Source of the DNA: an uncultured Bacteroidota bacterium | GTDB lineage: Bacteria > Bacteroidota > Bacteroidia > Bacteroidales > SZUA-534 | DNA length: 7,492 bases | Direction: 5' to 3' | NCBI GenBank assembly: GCA_937899145.1 | Contig: CALBPW010000269.1 | Span: 1 to 7,492, forward strand | Shown: positions 1 through 6,563 of the stretch, in pieces | Layout: every line of letters begins with the position of its first letter | Position numbering within the stretch: position 1 is the stretch's first letter | The notes under the pieces: model-generated | What the model saw: only the letters and a program-made list of their open reading frames with translations | Told to the model about the DNA's origin: nothing | Database searches by the model: none | Translations under genes and position numbers: made by a program

Positions 1-11
1 TCTTCCGATCT
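1..11. other. Residual Illumina adapter sequence (artefact)
   Basis: The first 11 bases, TCTTCCGATCT, are identical to the 3' end shared by Illumina TruSeq-type adapters; read on the minus strand they give AGATCGGAAGA, the usual read-through sequence. In the grpE frame they would encode R-S-E directly after a normal GrpE stretch ending K-N-K-G, which does not fit the family. Genomic sequence therefore begins at base 12. Confidence 0.93.
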
Positions 12-449
12 GCCTTTGTTTTTCATAAATTCTTGTAATTTGTTGTAAATTAGCACAACACCTTCGCGGACAGCTGCAACATCGGTTGCTTTTTCCATGC
101 TTTGCATTGCGCGTTCAAGGTCGTCGAGGACAGGCAGCATGGCTGACAAAGTGTCACCATTTGCTGTTTTTAGCAAGTCGGCGCGCTCTTTGAGTGTGCG
201 CTTGCGATAGTTGTCGAACTCGGCCGACAATCTGAGATAGCGGTCTTTTTGTTCTTCAATTTGGGCTTTGAGTTCTTCTATCTCTTTTTCGTGTGCTTCG
301 TCTTCTTTTTTCTGCTTGCGATTTTTTTTCGATTTTTTTGAATCGTCTTTTAGTTGTTCATTTTCTTGATTTTCAGTTTGATTTTCAGTTTGATTTTCGT
401 TATCAATCTGAACTTGTTTTTGTTCTTGTTTTTGTTCTGTATTTTCCAT
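12..449 (-). CDS. grpE: GrpE nucleotide exchange factor of DnaK, 3' end missing at contig edge
   Basis: This is the cytoplasmic co-chaperone that releases ADP from DnaK in the DnaK-DnaJ-GrpE folding cycle. From the ATG at 449-447 the frame stays open for 146 genuine codons to the contig edge. Residues 1-35 are a low-complexity Q/N/E segment with EQKQ and NQTE repeats, 36-50 are Lys-rich, and ~52-75 form the start of the long coiled-coil helix. The family signature follows: YLRLSAEFDNYRKR at about 71-84, then LPVLDDLERAM at about 105-115, and a further amphipathic helix to residue 146. The C-terminal beta domain that inserts into DnaK is not in the window; GrpE proteins are usually 180-210 aa, so roughly 50 residues are missing. 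dnaJ often lies directly downstream in this phylum, but that region is off the contig. A TAnnTTTG box lies 43 nt upstream; no CIRCE operator is visible. Confidence 0.95.
368..437 (-). repeat. Two 12-nt tandem duplications inside the grpE 5' coding region
   Basis: On the plus strand GATTTTCAGTTT occurs twice in tandem at 368-391, with the start of a third copy at 392-397. TTGTTTTTGTTC occurs twice in tandem at 414-437. Both units are 12 nt, so they keep the grpE frame and encode NQTE and EQKQ repeats in the disordered N-terminus. Such units can gain or lose copies by slippage without breaking the protein. Confidence 0.85.
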
Positions 450-491
450 TTTTATGTTGTTTTTATTGATTTTTCAGAAAAAATAGCGTTG

Positions 492-499
492 CAAATCTA
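492..499 (-). promoter_or_regulatory. Predicted -7 box of the grpE promoter
   Basis: Read on the minus strand, 499-492 is TAGATTTG, an exact match to the Bacteroidota -7 consensus TAnnTTTG. It would start transcription near 486, giving a leader of about 37 nt before the grpE ATG. The -33 element is poor: the nearest upstream TTTG leaves only a 14-nt spacer instead of the usual 19-21. The call rests on the -7 box and its position. Confidence 0.42.
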
Positions 500-600
500 T
501 ACAAATTGGCGACCAAATAGCCTTATGCGACAAAGTGGCAGATATTACGTAAGGATTGATGAATTGAATAGCTGAATGTGAATAGCGTTTTTTATAAAAA

Positions 601-2304
601 CTATTCTTCCAGTTTCTGCATCTCTGCCCTCACAAAGTTCATCAGCTCGGCAATATAATCGGGTGTGAAACAGAATTTTATGCCAGCGGTTTCGTAAATT
701 TCAGGAATTGAACGGCTATAGCCAAGTTTCAATGCCTTTTTGTAATCGGCTATGGCTTGCTCGGGTTTTTCAGTAAAGCGTTTCCAGATGCTGATGGCGC
801 CCAATTGCGCAAATCCATATTCAATATAGTATAATGGTGTTTCGAAGATGTGCAGTTGGCGTTGCCATTTGTTTGCACGAATCTCGTCATATCCCGAATA
901 ATCAACCGCTTTGCAGCCAAACTGATTTTCGATTTCAAGCCAAGCTTGTTCACGCTCACCAACTGTATGGTTTGGATGCGTATATAGGAAATGTTGGAAC
1001 TTGTCGATTGCGGCAATCCACGGCAAGCCAGAAACCACATCTTCTAACTGATTGAGTTTAGCTATTTTAAGTTGATTTTCGTCTTTGAAAAAGTGATTCC
1101 AATGAGCCATCGATAGCAGTTCCATACTCATACTTGCCAACTCGGCAACCTCTGCCGGGGTGTTTTTTAGGGCGACAAGCGGCTGATTGGCGCACAAGAA
1201 GGCGTGGACGGCGTGTCCGCCCTCGTGCATCAGCGTTACCATATCATCAAGATTGCCGGTGGCATTCATGAAGATGAATGATGTATTGCTCTCGTGCAAC
1301 GGATAGTTGTAGCCGCCCGGAGCCTTGCCCACGCGCGAGTCGAGGTCGAGGCGGCCAAGTTGGCGCATCCGCCCCATATACATTCCAAGTTCGGCGTCAA
1401 GGTCGCGGAAGCAAAGCCCTGCTTTGAGCACAAGTTCGTCAATAGTGTCGAATGGTTTTAGGTGCGTGCCAAGTGGCAAATCGACTGTCAGATCGTAAGG
1501 GCGCAAGGTGTCAACATTCATCAGCTTTTTGCGGCGTTGATTAATCTCCTCAACAATTGGCACAACAATTTTTTCAATTGCATCGTGAAAATCGAAACAA
1601 TCTTGCACTGTGTAGTCGAAGCGGCCAAGTTGGCAAAAACGGAAATCGATGTAATTTGAGAAACCTGCATTGCGGGCAAGTTGTCCGCGTTTGTCTAACA
1701 ATCTGTCTAACAGCGAATTGATTTTGTCTTTATCTTGCAATCGACGTTGGTTCATCAATTCAAAAACACGTTTACGTTCGGGGCGTTCGGCTGTTTTGAT
1801 GTAGTTAGCCGCTTGTTGCATTGTCATATCTTTTCCGCCCAAATTCACTGTCATTTGCGAAGTGATGGCTCCAAATTCTTGCTCGGCCTGTTGCAGTTCG
1901 GCTTCAATTGGCACATTTTCTTCACGGAAAAGTTTTGCGGCCATTTTTGCCTCGCGCACCATGGTGAATAGTTTTGCTTTATCAATGTGCAGTTGAACCT
2001 CATCGGTTAAAAAGCGCTTATTAATTTTATCAGAAACGATAGCAATTTTTGGTTCAATTTCGGCTACAAACGAATTAAAAGCTGCTTCGGCCTCCTTGTC
2101 GGCTGTGTTACAAGTAGTTTTGATATATCGCCATGCCAAGTCTTCCGACACAAAACTTTCAAGTTCGCTCCAGTCGGTCAGCCACTTATTAACTTGTGAA
2201 GTATTTGTTAACGGGCGTTCAAGCAAATCGGTAAAATAAGGTTCAAGATTGGCAAATGAGTTTATTTTCAAATCGTCACTTATAAATGTATGATGTTTTT
2301 CCAT
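601..2304 (-). CDS. M3-family oligoendopeptidase (PepF/thimet oligopeptidase-like zinc metallopeptidase)
   Basis: A cytoplasmic zinc peptidase that hydrolyses short peptides, probably acting in turnover of proteasome- or protease-derived fragments or of imported peptides. Numbered from the furthest upstream ATG (2379), the catalytic motif is HEGGH at residues 385-389: H385 and H389 bind zinc and E386 is the general base. The third zinc ligand is E413 in the E-L-A-S-M-S-M-E segment, which aligns with the E-x-P-S-Q-M-L-E segment of thimet oligopeptidase. The C-terminal region around 512-527 (FETPLYYIEYGFAQLG) carries the conserved Tyr-rich substrate-binding segment. I chose the ATG at 2304-2302 (residue 26, MEKHHTFIS; 567 aa) because homologues in this phylum begin at about this point and are about 565-575 aa long. 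The ATG at 2316 is a close alternative, while starting at 2379 would add a hydrophobic tail unexpected for a cytoplasmic enzyme. No clear promoter box or terminator was seen. Confidence 0.93.
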   Translation of the reverse strand: MEKHHTFISDDLKINSFANLEPYFTDLLERPLTNTSQVNKWLTDWSELESFVSEDLAWRYIKTTCNTADKEAEAAFNSFVAEIEPKIAIVSDKINKRFLTDEVQLHIDKAKLFTMVREAKMAAKLFREENVPIEAELQQAEQEFGAITSQMTVNLGGKDMTMQQAANYIKTAERPERKRVFELMNQRRLQDKDKINSLLDRLLDKRGQLARNAGFSNYIDFRFCQLGRFDYTVQDCFDFHDAIEKIVVPIVEEINQRRKKLMNVDTLRPYDLTVDLPLGTHLKPFDTIDELVLKAGLCFRDLDAELGMYMGRMRQLGRLDLDSRVGKAPGGYNYPLHESNTSFIFMNATGNLDDMVTLMHEGGHAVHAFLCANQPLVALKNTPAEVAELASMSMELLSMAHWNHFFKDENQLKIAKLNQLEDVVSGLPWIAAIDKFQHFLYTHPNHTVGEREQAWLEIENQFGCKAVDYSGYDEIRANKWQRQLHIFETPLYYIEYGFAQLGAISIWKRFTEKPEQAIADYKKALKLGYSRSIPEIYETAGIKFCFTPDYIAELMNFVRAEMQKLEE

Positions 2305-2510
2305 TTTGCTTTCCATTTTGATATTATTTTCTGATGCAATTTTCGTTAAAAAAGCTAATAGAACAAAACAAATTGACATTTTGAACTATTGAAATATGAC
2401 AAAATTGATTAATAGACGAAAGGTTTATTGCTTGTATTAATCTGTATATCAGGATATTAAAAATAAAAATAAAATTTATTAAAAAAACGAGGACAAATAA
2501 AAAATTATAC

Positions 2511-2518
2511 TAATTTTG
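2511..2518 (+). promoter_or_regulatory. Predicted -7 box for tRNA-His
   Basis: TAATTTTG at 2511-2518 matches TAnnTTTG exactly and lies 15 nt before the tRNA, so transcription would start at about 2525 with a very short 5' leader. The expected -33 TTTG is not present at 19-21 nt spacing; instead the upstream 60 nt are strongly A/T-rich, which may act as an UP-like element. Confidence 0.5.
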
Positions 2519-2533
2519 CCAACCGAAATACAT

Positions 2534-2611
2534 GGTGCGTGTAGTTCAGTTGGTTAGAGCGTCAGATTGTGGTTCTGAATGTCGTGGGTTCGAGCCCCAC
2601 CTCGCACCCCA
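2534..2611 (+). tRNA. tRNA-His (anticodon GTG), CCA encoded
   Basis: The cloverleaf folds fully. The acceptor stem is 2535-2541 with 2601-2607, the D arm 2544-2559, the anticodon stem 2562-2566 with 2574-2578, and the loop TTGTGGT 2567-2573 puts the anticodon GTG at 2569-2571. The variable loop is ATGTC and the T arm GTGGG-TTCGAGC-CCCAC is 2584-2600. A G at 2534 can pair with C73 at 2608, giving the extra G-1:C73 pair that identifies histidine tRNAs. CCA is encoded at 2609-2611. One oddity is a T:T mismatch at acceptor pair 6:67 (2540 and 2602). The gene stands alone with its own -7 box and terminator. Confidence 0.97.
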
Positions 2612-2642
2612 AAAGGCCGATTAGATGATAATCGGCTTTTTT
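2611..2642 (+). terminator. Intrinsic terminator of tRNA-His
   Basis: GCCGATTA (2616-2623) and TAATCGGC (2629-2636) form a perfect 8-bp stem around the loop GATGA, followed by six T at 2637-2642. The A-run at 2611-2614 can extend the stem by pairing with the T-run. It starts at the last base of the encoded CCA. Confidence 0.92.
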
Positions 2643-2717
2643 ATTGCAACAGATTGCTATTATCAAAGATTTGTCTGTTTCCGCCAACTTTGACAATTTC
2701 GGCATTTAAGCAGGCAA

Positions 2718-2742
2718 TTAAAAAACCACCTGAAAAGGTGGC
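2718..2742 (-). terminator. Intrinsic terminator of the TlpA-like remnant (minus strand)
   Basis: CCACCT (2726-2731) and AGGTGG (2736-2741) pair around a 4-nt loop. The T-run needed for termination lies on the minus strand (A-run 2720-2725 on plus), so it acts on leftward transcription. It sits 10 nt beyond the stop codon of the pseudogene, which shows that a normal leftward gene once ended here. Confidence 0.85.
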
Positions 2743-2751
2743 TTGCAAAAT

Positions 2752-3033
2752 TTATTTCCGATTTTTCATCAGCGATTTAAGCACCCATAATTCAACTGCA
2801 TCGCCACGCATTCCGCGATTAACAATTCGTCTGTCGTGAGCGAAAAGCATGGTATGCGGTATGGCATCAACACTGTATGGATTTTCCTGTGATGTTGTCA
2901 TAATTTGTTGATATTGAATGTCTAACTCCTCAACTGCACGTTTTGTGTCTTCTGGTTTATCGGAAACGGTAACTCCAACAACATCAAAATCTTTACTCTT
3001 ATAATTGTTGTGGATTTCGATGTTGTTCGGTAT
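2752..3033 (-). pseudogene. 5'-truncated remnant of a TlpA/AhpC-TSA-like thioredoxin-fold protein
   Basis: Read leftward from 3033, 93 codons are open to the TAA at 2754-2752, preceded in frame by a stop at 3036-3034. There is no ATG near the upstream end. The translation begins IPNNIEIHNNYKSKDFDVV, then V-G-V-T-V-S-D-K-P-E-D-T-K, V-D-A-I-P-H-T-M-L-F, and ends R-G-D-A-V-E-L-W-V-L-K. This matches the second half of TlpA-like thiol-disulfide oxidoreductases: the helix after the active site, the beta strand ending in the S/L-D-K segment, the cis-Pro loop (here AIPH) and the strand before the last helix. In intact relatives IPN comes directly after WCxPCRxE, so the catalytic CXXC and everything upstream (signal peptide and strand before it) are gone. 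The remaining space to the transporter start is only about 115 nt, so a sequencing frameshift alone cannot explain it. It cannot have redox activity. The retained terminator downstream supports recent decay. Confidence 0.8.
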
Positions 3034-3090
3034 TTATAGGATACCAGAAACTAAATAATTATGAGTTAATTAGCAACACTTTATAAGTTT

Positions 3091-3124
3091 TTTGTCAAAT
3101 ATCTGATAACTAAATTTATTTTTG
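3091..3124 (+). promoter_or_regulatory. Predicted promoter of the NSS transporter gene
   Basis: TTTG at 3091-3094 and TATTTTTG at 3117-3124 match the Bacteroidota -33 and -7 boxes, with a 22-nt spacer that is slightly longer than the usual 19-21. Transcription would start near 3130, about 20 nt before the ATG at 3150. The leader has no Shine-Dalgarno site, which is usual for the phylum. Confidence 0.5.
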
Positions 3125-3149
3125 TTGCACAATAGCAAATACAATTTTT

Positions 3150-4490
3150 ATGGCTCGCGATAGTTTCAATTCAAAGTTTGGAGCAATAATGGCTTTGGCT
3201 GGCTCCGCAGTTGGCTTAGGCAACATTTGGCGGTTCCCGCACGAGACAGGCAGCAATGGAGGTGGAGCCTTTCTTTTAGTTTACTTGTTTTGTATCTTTT
3301 GCATCGGTATCCCAACAATGTTAGCCGAATTTATTATTGGCAGGCGCGGACAGCGCAATCCGTTTGGCTCGTTCCGCACGTTGGCTCCCAAAACGCGTTG
3401 GTACTGGTATGGCGGGCTGTCGATATTAGCCGCAACTCTTATACTCTCTTATTATGGGACGGTGTCGGGTTGGACACTTGAATATTTTATGTATGCCGTG
3501 GGCGACTCGTTCCACAACCAATCGTCGGCCGAGATTAATAATTTGTTTGAGAAGTTTGTGTCGCACCCTTATAAACCAATACTTTGGCATATTGGTTTTA
3601 TGGTGATATGCAGCTTGATAATAATAATGGGCGTGAAAAACGGCATTGAACGCTATACAAAAATGATGATGCCCGTTTTGCTACTCATAATAATTGCACT
3701 TGGCGTGCGTGCCTGCACACTCGATGGCGCGCAAGCTGGCATTAAATATCTTTTTTATCCCGATTTCAGCAAACTGACATGGAAGTCGGTGTTAGCCGCA
3801 CTTGGACAGTCGTTTTTTTCGCTGTCGATAGGCATGGGCGCACTAATGACTTACGCTTCGTACATCAACTGCGACGACAGTTTGCTGCAAATTTCGACAC
3901 GCGTAGTGGTTGCCGATACCGTTGTTTCCATATTGGCTGGTTTGGCAATTTTGCCCGCTGTTTTTGCCTTTGATGTCGACCCGGCGTCGGGTCCAAACCT
4001 TGTGTACATCACACTCCCGCAAGTTTTCGATCAAATGCCGCTTGGCTACATTTGGGGCATTGCCTTCTTCATTCTGCTAACATTTGCCTCGGTAACATCA
4101 GCCATCTCACTGCTTGAAGTGTGCGTCGCATTCCTGACAGAAGAAAAGAAAATGAGCCGGTTGAAGGCTACCATACTATCATCAGCGGTGATAACAATAT
4201 TAGGCGTATTTTGCACGTTATCGTTTGGACCGATGCGCAACGTAACGCTCTTTGGCAAAACATTTTTCGACCTATTCGATAGCATAAGTTCAAACTTTAT
4301 ACTGCCATTTGGCGGAATACTTATTTGCCTATTTGTTGGCTGGAAAATGAAAGTGCGTGATGTCTATTTTGAACTGTCGAGCCGCGGAAAGTATGAATTA
4401 AAATCATTTAGAGTCCTGATGCTGATAATCAAATATGTAGCACCAACAGCGATATTTATTGTTTTGATGAGTTCGCTCGGAATATTTTGA
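3150..4490 (+). CDS. Sodium-dependent transporter, NSS/SNF family (LeuT fold)
   Basis: An inner-membrane symporter that uses the sodium gradient to import a small amino-acid-like substrate; the substrate cannot be told from sequence. The 446 aa contain about 11 hydrophobic segments (roughly 11-35, 40-65, 86-115, 145-162, 170-190, 213-238, 250-276, 302-330, 340-360, 370-398, 424-445), the usual bacterial count. TM1 carries the family signature AGSAVGLGNIWRFP at 17-30, in which A20 and N25 match LeuT Na1 ligands A22 and N27, and G18 and V21 match Na2 ligands. TM6 has F-F-S-L-S at 222-226 beside the substrate site, with S224 in place of LeuT T254. TM8 has A-S-V-T-S at 313-317, keeping the Na2 ligands A351, T354 and S355. 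In TM7, D256 replaces LeuT N286 and S260 replaces LeuT E290 (see findings). The ATG at 3150 gives the expected short N-terminus before TM1. A downstream terminator is not visible, so the TPR gene may be co-transcribed. Confidence 0.95.
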   Translation: MARDSFNSKFGAIMALAGSAVGLGNIWRFPHETGSNGGGAFLLVYLFCIFCIGIPTMLAEFIIGRRGQRNPFGSFRTLAPKTRWYWYGGLSILAATLILSYYGTVSGWTLEYFMYAVGDSFHNQSSAEINNLFEKFVSHPYKPILWHIGFMVICSLIIIMGVKNGIERYTKMMMPVLLLIIIALGVRACTLDGAQAGIKYLFYPDFSKLTWKSVLAALGQSFFSLSIGMGALMTYASYINCDDSLLQISTRVVVADTVVSILAGLAILPAVFAFDVDPASGPNLVYITLPQVFDQMPLGYIWGIAFFILLTFASVTSAISLLEVCVAFLTEEKKMSRLKATILSSAVITILGVFCTLSFGPMRNVTLFGKTFFDLFDSISSNFILPFGGILICLFVGWKMKVRDVYFELSSRGKYELKSFRVLMLIIKYVAPTAIFIVLMSSLGIF

Positions 4491-4565
4491 TTTTGGCGCC
4501 GGGTATCAGGCATTAGAAAATGAAGAATGGAGAATAAAATGTGGATTAGCAGTTTACCGATTCAC

Positions 4566-4583
4566 CAATTAAACAATTAAACA
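4566..4583 (+). repeat. Short A/T tandem repeat in the leader of the TPR gene
   Basis: The unit CAATTAAA is repeated twice in tandem immediately before CAATG, placing the start codon at the end of a repeated, purine-rich, GC-poor leader. No Shine-Dalgarno or TAnnTTTG box is seen in 4491-4583. An A-rich leader of this kind is what favours translation initiation in this phylum, so it probably helps ribosome loading. Confidence 0.6.
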
Positions 4584-6563
4584 ATGAAACTCAAATTTCT
4601 GACAATCTGCATATCACTTTTAATAGTGCAATCGGTATCGGCGCAATTCGATATAAACCATTACTTGCGTGAGGGACATCGCGACCTTACAAAATCGAAC
4701 TACACAAGTGCTATAAACCGATTCAACACTATAATTCAGGTGAAACCCGAAATGCTTGAACCATACTATTTCCGCGGCTATTGCAAGTTCAGATTAGACG
4801 ATTATCCGGGCGCATATCTCGATTTTCAGCGCGTAATTGAGCTAAATCCTTATTTTGCTGAAGGTTATCGTTTCCGCGGAATAATTAAAGCGATGCAGCA
4901 AGATTATCAAGATGCGATGGAAGATTTTGCACGGGCATTGGAACTTGATGCCGCCAGCCCGAACGTATATACAAGTCGCGGCTACACTTACATATCGATA
5001 AAAAATTACGAGAAGGCGATTGAAGATTTCAATGAGGCACTGAAAATTGACAAAGATATGGCATCAGCCTACTTTCAACGAGGCTATGCACGCGCTTGTA
5101 TTGATGACCTTGATGGTGCAATTGAGGATTTCACGAAAGGTATTAAACTAAGCCCATACAGCCCCGACGGATATTCACAACGCGCTATGGCCTTCTGCGA
5201 AAAAGAAGATTTTAAACAAGCGCTTACCGATATGAACCATGCCGTGGAAATGGATCCGCAAAATCCGATTTTCTATTTTAATCGTGCTATAATTCGCTAT
5301 AAATCAAACGATTTGAACGGCACAATGGACGACTATAACAAAGTGCTTGAACTAAACCCCGACAATGCGCTAACTTATTATAACCGCGCCATTTTGAACT
5401 CCGAAATTGGCAACAATCAGGCTGCCATCAGCGATTATTCGAAAGTGATAGAACTCAATCCGCATAACATTTTGCCATACTTCAATCGTGGTGCGGTTAA
5501 ATTTGAAACTAATGACTACTATGGTGCAATTGAAGATTGGAGCCAATCAATTCAGATTTTCCCCGATTTTGCTCGCGCCTACCAAGCTCGCAGTTCGGCA
5601 CGGATGCAGATTGGCGATTATCTTGGAGCAAAAAAAGACGAGAACACCGCTAAACAAAAAATTGAGGAGTACCAAAAGCGCGCGGGCAACGACTCGACAC
5701 TTGCCGATTTTGCCGACACTTCGTACAACTTCCGCAAGGTTATCGAGTTTGATAGCGATTTTTACCGTGCGAACATGGAAGACGGCGAAGTGCAAAACAA
5801 GAAGGTTGTTATCGAACTTAAACCGTCAATTTTGCTGACCATCAAAACGCCTGACGACGAAAAAACTTTATCGGTTTACATGGAAAGCCTTGAAGAACTA
5901 AACCGCAAAGGGCTATATGGCTTCACGCTTGCATTTGCCGACCATCAGGCTGAACTATCGGTTGATAGCGTCCGCACAATGCTGAACCAAACGGAACAGG
6001 CAAAAATTCAATCGTCGTTCAATAGCGAACTTTATTTTTACCAAGCAATGTTCAACAGCATGGTGCAAAACTACAACCAGTCGATAAAAGCTTACACATC
6101 GGCAATAAGCATCAATCCGCTGTTTGAACTTGCCTACCTAAACCGCGCCACCACTCGCTACCTGATGATTGAATATATGAACTCACTCGACGATTTTTCG
6201 CCCATCATCAGCATTAGCGGCGACAATGCTAAACGCACTGAAATTAAGCACGATGCAGAAAATGACTACACGGAAGTTATCAACGACCTCGACTACGCCA
6301 TCGAGCTAAATCCGCAACTTGGAATTGCTTACTACAACCGCGGAAATGTGAAATGTATGTCGAAGGATTTTACCGGTGCCATTGCCGATTACACCTATTC
6401 ACTACAAATTGGACCTGAACTGCCGCAAGCGTATTACAACCGTGGACTAACGCTTATCTACCTGAAAGAGAAAGAAAAAGGTTGTATCGATATTAGCAAA
6501 GCTGGCGAGCTTGGCATCGATGATGCATACGCTGTGCTAAAAAAATATTGTAAGAAAGACTAA
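4584..6563 (+). CDS. Exported tetratricopeptide-repeat protein
   Basis: A 659-aa scaffold protein built mainly from TPR units, which bind partner proteins; its partner and exact role are not known. The first 20 residues form a signal peptide (MKLK, a hydrophobic core, then VSA before QFD), so it is probably periplasmic or envelope-bound; no lipobox Cys is present. Residues ~23-355 hold about ten consecutive 34-residue TPRs with the usual motif pattern, for example Y-x-N-R-A/G near the start of helix A and A-I-x-D-Y/F-x-K-x-I-x-L-N-P at the end of helix B. Residues ~356-475 are not TPR. They contain F-R-K-V-I-E-F-D-S-D-F and V-V-I-E-L-K-P segments and a mixed alpha/beta-looking stretch. Further TPRs follow at ~480-515, ~516-545 (degenerate), ~571-613 and ~614-647. 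The C-terminus (KGCIDISKAGELG, then LKKYC) is typical for TPR proteins of this phylum. It lies 93 nt after the transporter on the same strand. Confidence 0.92.
   Translation: MKLKFLTICISLLIVQSVSAQFDINHYLREGHRDLTKSNYTSAINRFNTIIQVKPEMLEPYYFRGYCKFRLDDYPGAYLDFQRVIELNPYFAEGYRFRGIIKAMQQDYQDAMEDFARALELDAASPNVYTSRGYTYISIKNYEKAIEDFNEALKIDKDMASAYFQRGYARACIDDLDGAIEDFTKGIKLSPYSPDGYSQRAMAFCEKEDFKQALTDMNHAVEMDPQNPIFYFNRAIIRYKSNDLNGTMDDYNKVLELNPDNALTYYNRAILNSEIGNNQAAISDYSKVIELNPHNILPYFNRGAVKFETNDYYGAIEDWSQSIQIFPDFARAYQARSSARMQIGDYLGAKKDENTAKQKIEEYQKRAGNDSTLADFADTSYNFRKVIEFDSDFYRANMEDGEVQNKKVVIELKPSILLTIKTPDDEKTLSVYMESLEELNRKGLYGFTLAFADHQAELSVDSVRTMLNQTEQAKIQSSFNSELYFYQAMFNSMVQNYNQSIKAYTSAISINPLFELAYLNRATTRYLMIEYMNSLDDFSPIISISGDNAKRTEIKHDAENDYTEVINDLDYAIELNPQLGIAYYNRGNVKCMSKDFTGAIADYTYSLQIGPELPQAYYNRGLTLIYLKEKEKGCIDISKAGELGIDDAYAVLKKYCKKD

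Noticed and set aside
354..575. Plus-strand open frame of 73 aa with a Phe/Leu-rich start
   Set aside because: Most of it is antisense to the grpE 5' coding region; its Phe/Leu richness is the complement of the Lys/Gln/Glu-rich GrpE tail.
589..600. A/T-only palindrome just downstream of the peptidase stop codon
   Set aside because: It could form an AT hairpin flanked by AATAG/CTATT, but there is no GC-bearing stem and no T-tail on the minus strand, so I do not call a terminator.
750..1971. Several open frames of 65-96 aa within the peptidase gene, both strands
   Set aside because: They are shadows of the M3 peptidase, which has clear catalytic motifs in its own frame; none resembles a known family.
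2305..2379. Hydrophobic N-terminus of the longest peptidase frame as a signal peptide
   Set aside because: It has no positively charged start and no cleavage site, and related enzymes are cytoplasmic and begin at about residue 26.
2579..2839. Plus-strand open frame of 86 aa starting inside the tRNA
   Set aside because: It begins in the tRNA-His anticodon arm and runs through the terminator and antisense to the TlpA-like remnant.
3227..4285. Additional frames inside the transporter gene
   Set aside because: They overlap a complete NSS-family gene in other frames and have no separate start signals.
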